A program made the position numbers and the translations under genes. Below the pieces are notes generated by a model. It had not been told where the DNA came from, searched no databases, and saw only the letters and a program-made list of their open reading frames with translations. A DNA stretch of 64,000 nt from the NCBI GenBank assembly GCA_949128115.1, contig OX421968.1, forward strand, positions 24,908,377 through 24,972,376. Direction: 5' to 3'. Position 1 is the first letter of the stretch. Every line of letters begins with the position of its first letter. Shown here piece after piece: positions 24,301 through 33,800 of the stretch. Source of the stretch: Anaspis maculata (lineage: Eukaryota > Arthropoda > Insecta > Coleoptera > Scraptiidae).

Positions 24301-24592
24301 TTGTGCGAGTAGCACCACTGTCCAGTAGTCCGAGCAACTTCAAGCCATAGATCTCAACGGTCAGGTAGGGTCGTTCATCCTCGTCAACCGTCTGGAGAAT
24401 GTAGTCCAAGATGGCCGCGCTATTTCCATCCACAATATCTTCTCTGATGTTAACGATGTCCGAAGTGCTTGAATTTCTGGTAGCTGCTTTGCTTTGCCGA
24501 CGATGTCTGCTACCAATTACATTCGTCGATGTCCGTTTCCCGATGCATTGCATGATGGGCAAGTGCGTGAGGTGAAGTCTTTTTTCCCACAT
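21332..24592 (-). CDS. pol: Pol polyprotein: protease, reverse transcriptase, RNase H, integrase
   Basis: The open frame is 1,086 residues from an ATG at 24592, but the codon just before that ATG is a TAG in this frame, and pol is probably entered by -1 frameshift at residue 20. Protease: DSGA at 91-94, ILGAD at 161-165. Reverse transcriptase: LDIKSAYWQI at 326-335, YLDD at 390-393. RNase H: TDAS with D539, EKE with E580, TDHH with D605, and D648. Integrase: zinc-binding H737, H744, C774, C777; catalytic D807, D867, E902; GPY at 1047-1049. D867 and E902 are separated by 34 residues, one fewer than the textbook D-35-E; the HPQANPTER segment is one residue shorter than HPQ-DGQ-ER types. RNase H has HVVPD where NVVAD is usual. 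The frame is intact with all catalytic residues, and copies itself by reverse transcription inside virus-like particles. Confidence 0.96.
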   Translation of the reverse strand: MWEKRLHLTHLPIMQCIGKRTSTNVIGSRHRRQSKAATRNSSTSDIVNIREDIVDGNSAAILDYILQTVDEDERPYLTVEIYGLKLLGLLDSGATRTIIGSEGWNQLKSLGVSLDPTPMRCVVANGSSCNAIGTCILPIRLKEKIVTFNVLVMPELNHMLILGADFWKSMGLVPNLRSKEWVFARDGELAALDTSDHLTAEQRSQVDELVGRHFEDYPSSLGCTKVVEHRIVTKSPPIKSRYYPVSPIIQKEIDKELQTMLEQDVIERSNSPWASPILLVRKKDGSRRFCVDFRKLNAVTEKDSYPLPYVSHTLEKLKDAKYLTTLDIKSAYWQICMEEESKMYTAFTVPNRGLFQFKRLPFGLHNAPATFQRCIERVVGYDLEPNVFCYLDDVIIVTNTFDAHMEILSVVLERLRSAGFTLNREKCKFCLPELRYLGYVVNKNGLLVDPEKVRAIVDIPIPATQREVRRFVGMASWYRRFIPNFSSIMSPVCALLKKNAKVVWTTACDEAFRKIKSCLISSPILTCPNYDLPFVVQTDASDFGIGAVLSQPTSEGEKVVSYISRSLEKRERLYTTTEKECLAVLWAVEKFRAYLEGVPFTVITDHHSLRWLHNLKDPVGRLARWAIRMQQFDFQIIHRKGREHVVPDLLSRSVPMVDAIDESRLAAPESPNLGEVDRWYENLFDRVKNRPSKFPEFTICDNKLYRHVKEENPLLSDYSWKEVVPTNKRTALLHQFHDVPTSGHLGVRKTWNRLRTRFYWPKMKQDVARYVNHCKICLAVKTVPKRPIGLMTTAEPPDGPWTSISMDLFGPLPRSSKGYAYILAILDGFSKYPLIFPLRKATSTAICQIVEEQVFLVYGVPYTMRVDSGPQFRSQEFKKMATEYDVLISYNPYYHPQANPTERLNRTMKTMIRATLADNASKNHRIWDKNLAKIACALRTYQHESTGFTPFFLNFGREMILSGEQHRRPIPREGIVSEPIVRSKLLGEIFAKVKIRLRKSAETNKRNYDLRRRPEEIHVGQMVWKRNYVLSDASKFFSAKLAPEFIGPYRVKKKVSPWAFELENSDGRTLGVWNSKDLKVENPTTS
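24478..24541 (-). promoter_or_regulatory. Programmed -1 frameshift signal with predicted H-type pseudoknot
   Basis: In the element's sense GGGAAAC (24541-24535) is in the gag reading phase G GGA AAC, a canonical X XXY YYZ slippery site. A 6-nt spacer follows. Stem 1 is CGACGA (24528-24523) with TCGTCG (24503-24498). Stem 2 is TGGTAGC (24515-24509) with GCTACCA (24484-24478). The order stem1, stem2, stem1', stem2' is an H-type pseudoknot with loops of 7, 5 and 13 nt. The gag stop TAA (24519-24517) falls in loop 1. A slip here joins Gag residue 419 to Pol residue 20, giving a fusion of about 1,486 residues. A second slip-prone run, GGGAAAAAAG (24588-24579), is in the wrong phase for the canonical heptamer. 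Confidence 0.85.
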
Positions 24593-25791
24593 CTATAGCA
24601 CTTCAGAGACTTTGGAGCATGACAGTCCTTCACTAGATGATTCGAATTTCCACAATTGAAACATTTCCTGGTGCTGACGGATGCAATCGAAGTGTTGGCC
24701 GATGGTAGTTCTTCAAAAGTAGCGCAGGCTAAGTCAGGTTCAAGGGATTTCGTCTTCCGTGGTGGAGGTGCAAAGTTTTCCAGTACTAATCGTCGAGCTT
24801 CCAGCTTCCTGCAAAGTTGGCGTAAGTGTGAAACCGAATTGACATCAACTAAACTCAGTTGAGCTTGATAAAATGGCGCTATGTTGTCCATTAGAATCTT
24901 GAGCTTTGCTTCTTCAGAAATTCCGCAATTCAGACGAGAAAACAACCCATTCATGTTGGCCAAGTATACGCTGATGGTTTCATCGGGTCCCTGTGTACGA
25001 TTTTTAATTTCTTCGAACAATCTTTCCTTATAATCCAGAGCTTGAAATTCCTCCTTCAGTTGTTCAACAAGTTCGTCCCACGTAGACACACTTTTTCGGA
25101 CCGAACGATACCAGGTAAGGGCGTTGTCCTCGAATAGATCCAACGCGGAGGTAAACAATTGTTTATCGGTGCCATTCCGAGCTGTCTTCAATTCATCGAT
25201 TCTCTCTAGAAAAGCATTCACAGAGGTCCCTGGTTTTCCGGAAAATTTGACTCCCCATTTACAAACTGGTATGGACTTCCCTTCAGCGGATGTTGTAGCG
25301 GCAGGTGACAAGTTGACTGGAGTTGAGTGAGGTCGGGCGCTTAAGTTCAAAGCCTGATTTAAACTACTCTCCAAGACATCCAAAGCTGCTGGTTTTGACA
25401 GTTCTTCACACTTCTTCAAGAAGACAGAGTATAGATCCATTCCCGATCTTAGAAGTTCTGGTCGACAATCCTCTTCATCATCTATCCGCTTTATTCTGCC
25501 CAGCAAGTGCCAGAGTTTAGTTTCGACTTTCTTCTGATCCTTCTTTGAGAAAATGTCCAACATGTTTTTTATTTCCGAGATCGCAATTCCGCAGGCCTCC
25601 TGATCCACTGCTGCTTCAAACGGATGTTCGGGGTAACTCTCTTCTACGTCAGGGTCTTCTCGTTCCACTTGAAAGGCATTTCGCAACGCTGACCTCATGT
25701 CATCAACGGTTCCAATCGGCAATCCTCGAATTTTCAACTCGTACGTAAGCTCATCCTTGTTCAAATAGTTGATTGTGGCCTTTAGCGTCAT
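24517..25791 (-). CDS. gag: Gag polyprotein (capsid and nucleocapsid)
   Basis: 424 residues, start ATG with A at -3. It would form the particle and bind the genomic RNA. Residues about 10-37 look like a SAP-type helix-turn-helix (DEL, LKIRGLPIG, LRNAF spacing), found at the N-terminus of some Gypsy Gags; this is by eye. The capsid region is about 175-335, with the retrotransposon-gag-like pattern around F194, W227 and W238. The first zinc knuckle is a perfect CCHC (C377, C380, H385, C390). The second keeps C398, C401 and C411 but has F406 where histidine belongs, followed by C414. It overlaps pol by 76 bases in the -1 relation; protease lies in pol, not here. The slippery site sits six codons before the gag stop. 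Confidence 0.93.
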   Translation of the reverse strand: MTLKATINYLNKDELTYELKIRGLPIGTVDDMRSALRNAFQVEREDPDVEESYPEHPFEAAVDQEACGIAISEIKNMLDIFSKKDQKKVETKLWHLLGRIKRIDDEEDCRPELLRSGMDLYSVFLKKCEELSKPAALDVLESSLNQALNLSARPHSTPVNLSPAATTSAEGKSIPVCKWGVKFSGKPGTSVNAFLERIDELKTARNGTDKQLFTSALDLFEDNALTWYRSVRKSVSTWDELVEQLKEEFQALDYKERLFEEIKNRTQGPDETISVYLANMNGLFSRLNCGISEEAKLKILMDNIAPFYQAQLSLVDVNSVSHLRQLCRKLEARRLVLENFAPPPRKTKSLEPDLACATFEELPSANTSIASVSTRKCFNCGNSNHLVKDCHAPKSLKCYRCGKKDFTSRTCPSCNASGNGHRRM

Positions 25792-26293
25792 CCTAAGAAC
25801 TCAAAATGTACCGACTTACCCGAAACCACACAAAACAAACAAAGAGAAAAAAAAAGGAATACAACCGAACCAGTGGAAAAATTGTAAAACAATTCAAAAC
25901 GATCAAAGTGATTAAAGGCTGAGTTATCGGAATACCTACAAAAGTTCCGAAGAAACCTTTAACTATTTTCTTTTTAATCAATAACAACACAAAACCATGA
26001 AGTAGGTATAGTGATTCCTACTCAACCATACTATTCACAAAAACAAAATAGTTTACCAGTACCACCCTATAATAAGGAAATGTTTGAAACACTAGAGCTA
26101 TTTAGCCTACCTATTCGATTCGAAATAAGAAGAGAAAAGCAAAAAACACAAAAACACCGTCCAACGCCGCCTGAGATTCGTTCAGTTCAAACTAATTAAA
26201 TTTAATGAATACTTGAATATTGGAAGTACACCCAAACCTTGACTAGTGAACAAAAGCACACGATGAAATTTTTTTAAAAACTGCAAAACATAA
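25792..26293 (-). other. 5' leader of the retrotransposon
   Basis: About 0.5 kb between the primer site and gag. In the element's sense it has a T-rich tract (about 25830-25865 on the plus strand) and then TTCTTAG|G one base before the gag ATG, a plausible 3' splice acceptor. A GGGTAAGT donor-like site lies at about 25815-25822. Several short upstream ATGs are present, for example at about 25997, opening a seven-codon frame. A 65-codon hydrophobic frame (25990-25793) begins at GTG, not ATG, so I do not call it. Confidence 0.6.
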
Positions 26294-26313
26294 GGCCCGA
26301 ACGTTGGTCGCCA
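26294..26313 (-). other. Primer binding site, tRNA-Lys-like
   Basis: Five bases after the 5' LTR, the element's sense reads TGGCGACCAACGT and then TCGGGCC. TGG pairs with the CCA end of a tRNA. From memory, an insect tRNA-Lys(CUU) 3' end would be complemented by TGGCGCCCAACGTGGGGC, which matches at all but about three positions, including an A for C at base 6. A tRNA-Arg with GGTCGCCA end fits the first eight bases exactly but less after that. Confidence 0.7.
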
Positions 26314-26318
26314 AAATC

Positions 26319-28332
26319 TGTAGCGTTCCAAATGGTTTACCTGATCCTATAAGTAATTTCAGAATTGTGATGTAGCCGGCCCGGTCCAGCAACAGTGGAG
26401 ATGGCTGGGTTCAATAATGGTAAAATAAGGCGCCACGGATTTGTTCGGCACACCACCTGAGAATTACCTACCTGTTAATCCAAATACGACAAATCCGAAC
26501 CTGTATCAAAGTCGGATCGAGTAAGGCAAAAACCAAAAAAAGAAAAAGGGGAAAACTAACAGTACCAACAAAGGTTTTACAGTCAAGGTCGGGGCTTTAT
26601 TAACAATAATTCAAGTCGATTGAACAATATAAAAAAAATTGCAACAATAGTTTAAAATTCGAATGCAACAGTGAAACTACAATGACTACGAGAATATATT
26701 AAACAAATTATAAACAACTGAAAAGCAACAATAGTGTAGTAGACTTAACTGAATCGAATCGAACCGAACCGAATCGAATCAAATCGAATCGAATCGAATC
26801 GAGCTGAATCAAATCTCAAAACGGCGGTAAGGGTGACGTGAAACTGCGCAAAGTAAATATTTTTTTAAATGCAAACAACGATGGGTGACTACAAAATATT
26901 TAAAAAAATAAAAAGTTGAATTTTATGACAGCGAGAAAACAACAAGTTATCAAGTTAAACTACAAAATGAACCATTCAAAATGACAAAATATGAACGAAA
27001 TATCACAAGTGAGCAATATTTAAATGACTAGTGAGATTTAATGAATCGCGACGACCAGAGGTTTTTCCTGCTACTTCAAAAATTTAAAATTTGCTACGGT
27101 TGGTCGTAGATTTAGAGTTTCACAGCTGTGCAATCTAACTCTATGATTTTAAAAGCAATAAAAAAAATACCTGAACAAACGGATTTGGGTTTTAGAAAAA
27201 TAAATGAAACAAACGCAAACTATGAAGTACGAGGAATGGTTTGGTCTTACCTTGTCAATAAATAATCTACGCTCTTGCTTAAAAATTCAAAAAGGTTCAC
27301 TAGGTGTGATCATAAAAAGGGCAATTCTGCAGTTTTAACTCTATTATTACTTCGTTCTTCTTTCTTCGTTTCTCATGCAATTCAAATCGCCGTATTTCAG
27401 GTCGTAGGTGTAGTTATAATGTATGCGCTAACGCAACCTTAAAATCGAATGTCAACTTCCGTTATATTTTGCAACGTATCAAGCGCCAAAGTTACAGCTC
27501 TACGTTCCCAAACAATCGAACAAATCGGGTAGAAGCTACGTAACGGAATTCTACAATTAAAGTAGAAACTGGAAAGTGGAAACTGGAAAGTAGAAAGCCT
27601 GGAAAAGAAAGTAAGTAGGTATGAAGCACGAAATTATACGAAAATACCAAAAAACCAAAATCGAACAAGAAGAGAGAAATACCTGGAGGTGTTGGTCGGC
27701 TTTTTAAGAGTCTTTTAAATGCGTTCGAAGTATAGATCCGACATACAGTCGCTCGAATTTCTTCCCAACGGACAATAAATTCGATAATTCTCGACGTTCG
27801 TTTTCAATCCGAAACTAGTTCGCTCTTCGTCAACAACAAACAATTCAAAAATATTCCAAATATCCAAATATTAATTTCTGAAGCTCGTTGACGGAGAAAT
27901 TTAACGAAACGTTCGAGTTCTTCGACAGTGCAAAAAAGAATCCATCTCAAACTTCTTTTTCGCGATAGCTACCTACTTGATAAAAAACTCTACAAGAAAA
28001 TCTGGTGTGCTTCGAAACGGAGTGATAAACCTGCCTAAATAAATTACACGAATATTCCATGTCAAAATGGCGTCGACTGTTGTTTGTAAACAAACATACC
28101 TTTGCAGATTTTAACTAACGCACGGCATTTTCAGACTAGGCGATAAGAAGTGAGCACCAAATGTACAACAAAATGCGAACCACGGTCGAGGCGTAGGTAC
28201 ATTTCAACTCTCGCGTCGAGCACAGTATAGTGAAGTTATATTTCAACTAAATCAAAACAAATCAAAATATGCGGAGAAAATCAAGAGACAAGAATCATTG
28301 GAAGCACCCTGGAATGAAAAATGAACATTACA
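26319..28332 (-). repeat. 5' LTR of the complete element (promoter side)
   Basis: 2,014 bp, next to the primer site at its left edge and ACGT at its right. It should carry the promoter. In sense orientation the first ~1.7 kb would be U3 if the AATAAA at 26601-26596 marks the R region. No TATA box or initiator can be assigned with confidence. It holds the GAATC microsatellite (26751-26815). Confidence 0.95.
26466..26474 (-). other. Candidate 5' splice donor in the LTR downstream of the poly(A) signal
   Basis: CAGGTAGGT in the element's sense matches the donor consensus at eight of nine positions and should lie in the transcribed R-U5 part. Joined to the TTCTTAG acceptor before gag, it would remove the primer site and leader (about 670 bases). 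Two other strong donors on this strand, AAGGTAAGA (27253-27245) and AAGGTATGT (28102-28094), lie further upstream, probably in U3. No transcript evidence is available. Confidence 0.35.
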
Positions 28333-30800
28333 ACGTAATAAAGATGAATTTTCCATTTTGGATCTATCCAAAAACGATATCACATCAATGTTACCTTTTC
28401 TGCATCTACATTGGACATGAAAACTCCGAAATTCTGAATAAAAACAAATTTTTACTTATTTCTAGTTTGTGAAATGAAATCCAGAAACACTACCTGTCCG
28501 TCAAGAGGCTTTGACTTGATCGATGAATTTTAAGTAAACATCAAATTATTTTGCCTTAGTCACTATCACGGCGACCGTATTGGTCTATAGAAACCTCGGC
28601 AGAAACAACTGAAGAATGCCATGTTGCCAAAGTTTGATTTTCAGATAATTTTTCTTCATTCCGTCTCGCTAAGAGCCCATCATAACGCGACACTTTGTCC
28701 CATGTCGCGCTAAGAACTAATTCTGTACACTCAAAGCGCGACACGGCTCAACGAAAGCAAAACTGTGAATTTGGAATAAGAACGTAATAAAGATGAATTT
28801 TCCATTTTGGATCTATCCAAAAACGATATCACATCAATGTTACCTTTTCTGCATCTACATTGGACATGAAAACTCCGAAATTCTGAATAAAAACAAATTT
28901 TTACTTATTTCTAGTTTGTGAAATGAAATCCAGAAACACTACCTGTCCGTCAAGAGGCTTTGACTTGATCGATGAATTTTAAGTAAACATCAAATTATTT
29001 TGCCTTAGTCACTATCACGGCGACCGTATTGGTCAGCAGAAACCTCGGCAGAAACAACTGAAGAATGCCATGTTGCCGAAGTTTGATTTTCAGATAATTT
29101 TTCTTCATTCCGTCTCGCTAAGAGCCCATCATAACGCGACACTTTGTCCCATGTCGCGCTAAGAACTAATTCTGTACACTCAAAGCGCGACACGGCTCAA
29201 CGAAAGCAAAACTGTCAATTTGGAATAAGAACGTGATAAAGATAAATTTTTCATTTTGGATCTATCCAAAAACGAAACCACAACAATGCTACCTTTTCTG
29301 CATCTACATTGGACATGAAAACTCCGAAATTCTGAATAAAAACAAATTTTTACTGATTTCTAGTTTGTGAAATGAAATCCAGAGAAACTACCTGTCCGTC
29401 AAGAGGCTTTGACTTGATCGATGAATTTTAAGTAAACATCAAATTATTTTGCCTTAGTCACTATCACGGCGACCGTATTGGTCTATAGAAACCTCGGCAG
29501 AAACAACTGAAGAATGCCATGTTGCCAAAGTTTGATTTTCAGATAATTTTTCTTCATTCCGTCTCGCTAAGAGCCCATCATAACGCGACACTTTGTCCCA
29601 TGTCGCGCTAAGAACTAATTCTGTACACTCAAAGCGCGACACGGCTCAACGAAAGCAAAACTGTGAATTTGGAATAAGAACGTGATAAAGATAAATTTTT
29701 CATTTTGGATCTATCCAAAAACGAAACCACAACAATGCTACCTTTTCTGCATCTACATTGGACATGAAAACTCCGAAATTCTGAATAAAAACAAATTTTT
29801 ACTGATTTCTAGTTTGTGAAATGAAATCCAGAGAAACTACCTGTCCGTCAAGAGGCTTTGACTTGATCGATGAATTTTAAGTAAACATCAAATTATTTTG
29901 CCTTAGTCACTATCACGGCGACCGTATTGGTCTATAGAAACCTCGGCAGAAACAACTGAAGAATGCCATGTTGCCAAAGTTTGATTTTCAGATAATTTTT
30001 CTTCATTCCGTCTCGCTAAGAGCCCATCATAACGCGACACTTTGTCCCATGTCGTGCTAAGAACTAATTCTGTACACTCAAAGCGCGACACGGCTCAACG
30101 AAAGCAAAACTGTGAATTTGGAATAAGAACGTGATAAAGATAAATTTTTCATTTTGGATCTATCCAAAAACGAAACCACAACAATGCTACCTTTTCTGCA
30201 TCTACATTGGAGATGAAAACTCCGAAATTCCGAATAAAAACAAATTTTTACTTATTTCTAGTTTGTGAAATGAAATCCAGAGAAACTACCTGTCCGTCAA
30301 GAGGCTTTGACTTGATCGATGAATTTTAAGTAAACATCAAATTATTTTGCCTCAGTCACTATCACGGCGACCGTATTGGTCAGCAGAAACCTCGGCAGAA
30401 ACAACTGAAGGAAGCCATGTTGCCAAAGTTTGATTTTCAGATAATTTTTCTTTATTCCGTCTCGCTAAAAGCCCATCATAACGCGACACTTTGTCCCATG
30501 TCGCGCTAAGAACTAATTCTGTACACTCAAAGCGCGACACGGCTCAACGAAAGCAAAACTGTGAATTTGGAATAAGAACGTGATAAAGATAAATTTTTCA
30601 TTTTGGATCTATCCAAAAACGAAACCACAACAATGCTACCTTTTCTGCATCTACATTGGACATGAAAACTCCGAAATTCTGAATAAAAACAAATTTTTAC
30701 TTATTTCTAGTTTGTGAAATGAAATCCAGAGAAACTACCTGTCCGTCAAGAGGCTTTGACTTGATCGATGAATTTTAAGTAAACATCAAATTATTTTGCC

Positions 30801-33800
30801 TCAGTCACTATCACGGCGACCGTATTGGTCAGCAGAAACCTCGGCAGAAACAACTGAAGGAAGCCATGTTGCCAAAGTTTGATTTTCAGATAATTTTTCT
30901 TTATTCCGTCTCGCTAAAAGCCCATCATAACGCGACACTTTGTCCCATGTCGCGCCAAGAACTAATTCTGTACACTCAAAGCGCGACACGGCTCAACAAA
31001 AGCAAAACTGTGAATTTGGAATAAGAACGTGATAAAGATAATTTTTTCATTTTGGATCTATCCAAAAACGAAACCACAACAATGCTACCTTTTCTGCATC
31101 TACATTGGACATAAAAACTCCGAAATTCTGAATAAAAACAAATTTTTACTTATTTCTTGTTTGTGAAATGAAATCCAGAGAAACTACCTGTCCGTCAAGA
31201 GGCTTTGACTTGATCGATGAATTTTAAGTAAACATCAAATTATTTTGCCTTAGTCACTATCACGGCGACCGTATTGGTCAGCAGAAACCTCGGCAGAAAC
31301 AACTGAAGAATGCCATGTTGCCGAAGTTTGATTTTCAGATTATTTTTCTTCATTCCGTCTCGCTAAGAGCCCATCATAACGCGACACTTTGTCCCATGTC
31401 GCGCTAAGAACTAATTCTGTACACTCAAAGCGCGACACGGCTCAACAAAAGCAAAACTGTGAATTTGGAATAAGAACGTGATAAAGATAAATTTTTCATT
31501 TTGGATCTATCCAAAAACGAAACCACAACAATGCTACCTTTTCTGCATCTACATTGGACATGAAAACTCCGAAATTCTGAATAAAAACAAATTTCTACTT
31601 ATTTCTAGTTTGTGAAATGAAATCCAGAGAAACTACCTGTCCGTCAAGAGGCTTTGACTTGATCGATGAATTTTAAGTAAACATCAAATTATTTTGCCTC
31701 AGTCACTATCACGGCGACCGTATTAGTCAACAGAAACCTCGGCAGAAACAACTGAAGAATGCCATGTTGCCAAAGTTTGATTTTCAGATAATTTTTCTTC
31801 ATTCCGTCTCGCTAAGAGCCCATCATAACGCGACACTTTGTCCCATGTCGCGCTAAGAACTAATTCTGTACACTCAAAGCGCGACACGGCTCAACAAAAG
31901 CAAAACTGTGAATTTGGAATAAGAACGTGATAAAGATAAATTTTTCATTTTGGATCTATCCAAAAACGAAACCACAACAATGCTACCTTTTCTGCATCTA
32001 CATTGGACATGAAAACTCCGAAATTCTGAATAAAAACAAATTTTTACTTATTTCTAGTTTGTGAAATGAAATCCAGAGAAACTACCTGTCCGTCAAGAGG
32101 CTTTGACTTGATCGATGAATTTTAAGTAAACATCAAATTATTTTGCCTCAGTCACTATCACGGCGACCGTATTAGTCAACAGAAACCTCGGCAGAAACAA
32201 CTGAAGAATGCCATGTTGCCAAAGTTTGATTTTCAGATAATTTTCCTTTATTCCGTCTCGCTAAAAGCCCATCATAACGCGACACTTTGTCCCATGTCGC
32301 GCTAAGAACTAATTCTGTACACTCAAAGCGCGACACGGCTCAACAAAAGCAAAACTGTGAATTTGGAATAAGAACGTGATAAAGATAAATTTTTCATTTT
32401 GGATCTATCCAAAAACGAAACCACAACAATGCTACCTTTTCTGCATCTACATTGGACATGAAAACTCCGAAATTCTGAATAAAAACAAATTTTTACTTAT
32501 TTCTAGTTTGTGAAATGAAATCCAGAAACACTACCTGTCCGTCAAGAGGCTTTGACTTGATCGATGAATTTTAAGTAAACATCAAATTATTTTGCCTCAG
32601 TCACTATCACGGCGACCGTATTAGTCAACAGAAACCTCGGCAGAAACAACTGAAGAATGCCATGTTGCCAAAGTTTGATTTTCAGATAATTTTTCTTCAT
32701 TCCGTCTCGCTAAGAGCCCATCATAACGCGACACTTTGTCCCATGTCGCGCTAAGAACTAATTCTGTACACTCAAAGCGCGACACGGCTCAACGAAAGCA
32801 AAACTGTGAATTTGGAATAAGAACGTAATAAAGATGAATTTTCCATTTTGGATCTATCCAAAAACGATATCACATCAATGTTACCTTTTCTGCATCTACA
32901 TTGGACATGAAAACTCCGAAATTCTGAATAAAAACAAATTTTTACTTATTTCTAGTTTGTGAAATGAAATCCAGAAACACTACCTGTCCGTCAAGAGGCT
33001 TTGACTTGATCGATGAATTTTAAGTAAACATCAAATTATTTTGCCTTAGTCACTATCACGGCGACCGTATTGGTCAGCAGAAACCTCGGCAGAAACAACT
33101 GAAGAATGCCATGTTGCCGAAGTTTGATTTTCAGATAATTTTTCTTCATTCCGTCTCGCTAAGAGCCCATCATAACGCGACACTTTGTCCCATGTCGCGC
33201 TAAGAACTAATTCTGTACACTCAAAGCGCGACACGGCTCAACGAAAGCAAAACTGTGAATTTGGAATAAGAACGTGATAAAGATAAATTTTTCATTTTGG
33301 ATCTATCCAAAAACGAAACCACAACAATGCTACCTTTTCTGCATCTACATTGGACATGAAAACTCCGAAATTCTGAATAAAAACAAATTTTTACTGATTT
33401 CTAGTTTGTGAAATGAAATCCAGAGAAACTACCTGTCCGTCAAGAGGCTTTGACTTGATCGATGAATTTTAAGTAAACATCAAATTATTTTGCCTTAGTC
33501 ACTATCACGGCGACCGTATTGGTCTATAGAAACCTCGACAGAAACAACTGAAGAATGCCATGTTGCCAAAGTTTGATTTTCAGATAATTTTTCTTCATTC
33601 CGTCTCGCTAAGAGCCCATCATAACGCGACACTTTGTCCCATGTCGCGCTAAGAACTAATTCTGTACACTCAAAGCGCGACACGGCTCAACGAAAGCAAA
33701 ACTGTGAATTTGGAATAAGAACGTAATAAAGATGAATTTTCCATTTTGGATCTATCCAAAAACGATATCACATCAATGTTACCTTTTCTGCATCTACATT

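Larger units (their letters stand above)
19027..28332 (-). mobile_element. Complete Ty3/Gypsy LTR retrotransposon, 9,306 bp
   Basis: The element lies on the minus strand: 5' LTR, tRNA-Lys-like primer site, leader, gag, pol by -1 frameshift, polypurine tract and 3' LTR. It is flanked by ACGT target duplications (19023-19026 and 28333-28336). The pol order protease, reverse transcriptase, RNase H, integrase places it in Ty3/Gypsy (Metaviridae) rather than Copia. A GPY/F module ends the integrase; there is no chromodomain and no env frame. Both frames are open throughout and the LTRs look the same, so it is young or recently homogenised. The 2-kb LTRs are long for the group. If the true duplication is 5 bp (AACGT), the LTR end would lose its CA, so 4 bp is preferred. 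Confidence 0.96.

Noticed and set aside
24579..24588. GGGAAAAAAG run as the gag-pol slippery site.
   Set aside because: In the gag phase it gives GGG AAA AAA, so the P-site tRNA would mispair after a -1 slip. The in-phase GGGAAAC at 24541-24535 with its pseudoknot fits better.
25793..25990. A 65-codon hydrophobic frame just upstream of gag.
   Set aside because: It begins at GTG. Its hydrophobic look comes from the T-rich leader, and the TAG at its end fits better as part of a splice acceptor.
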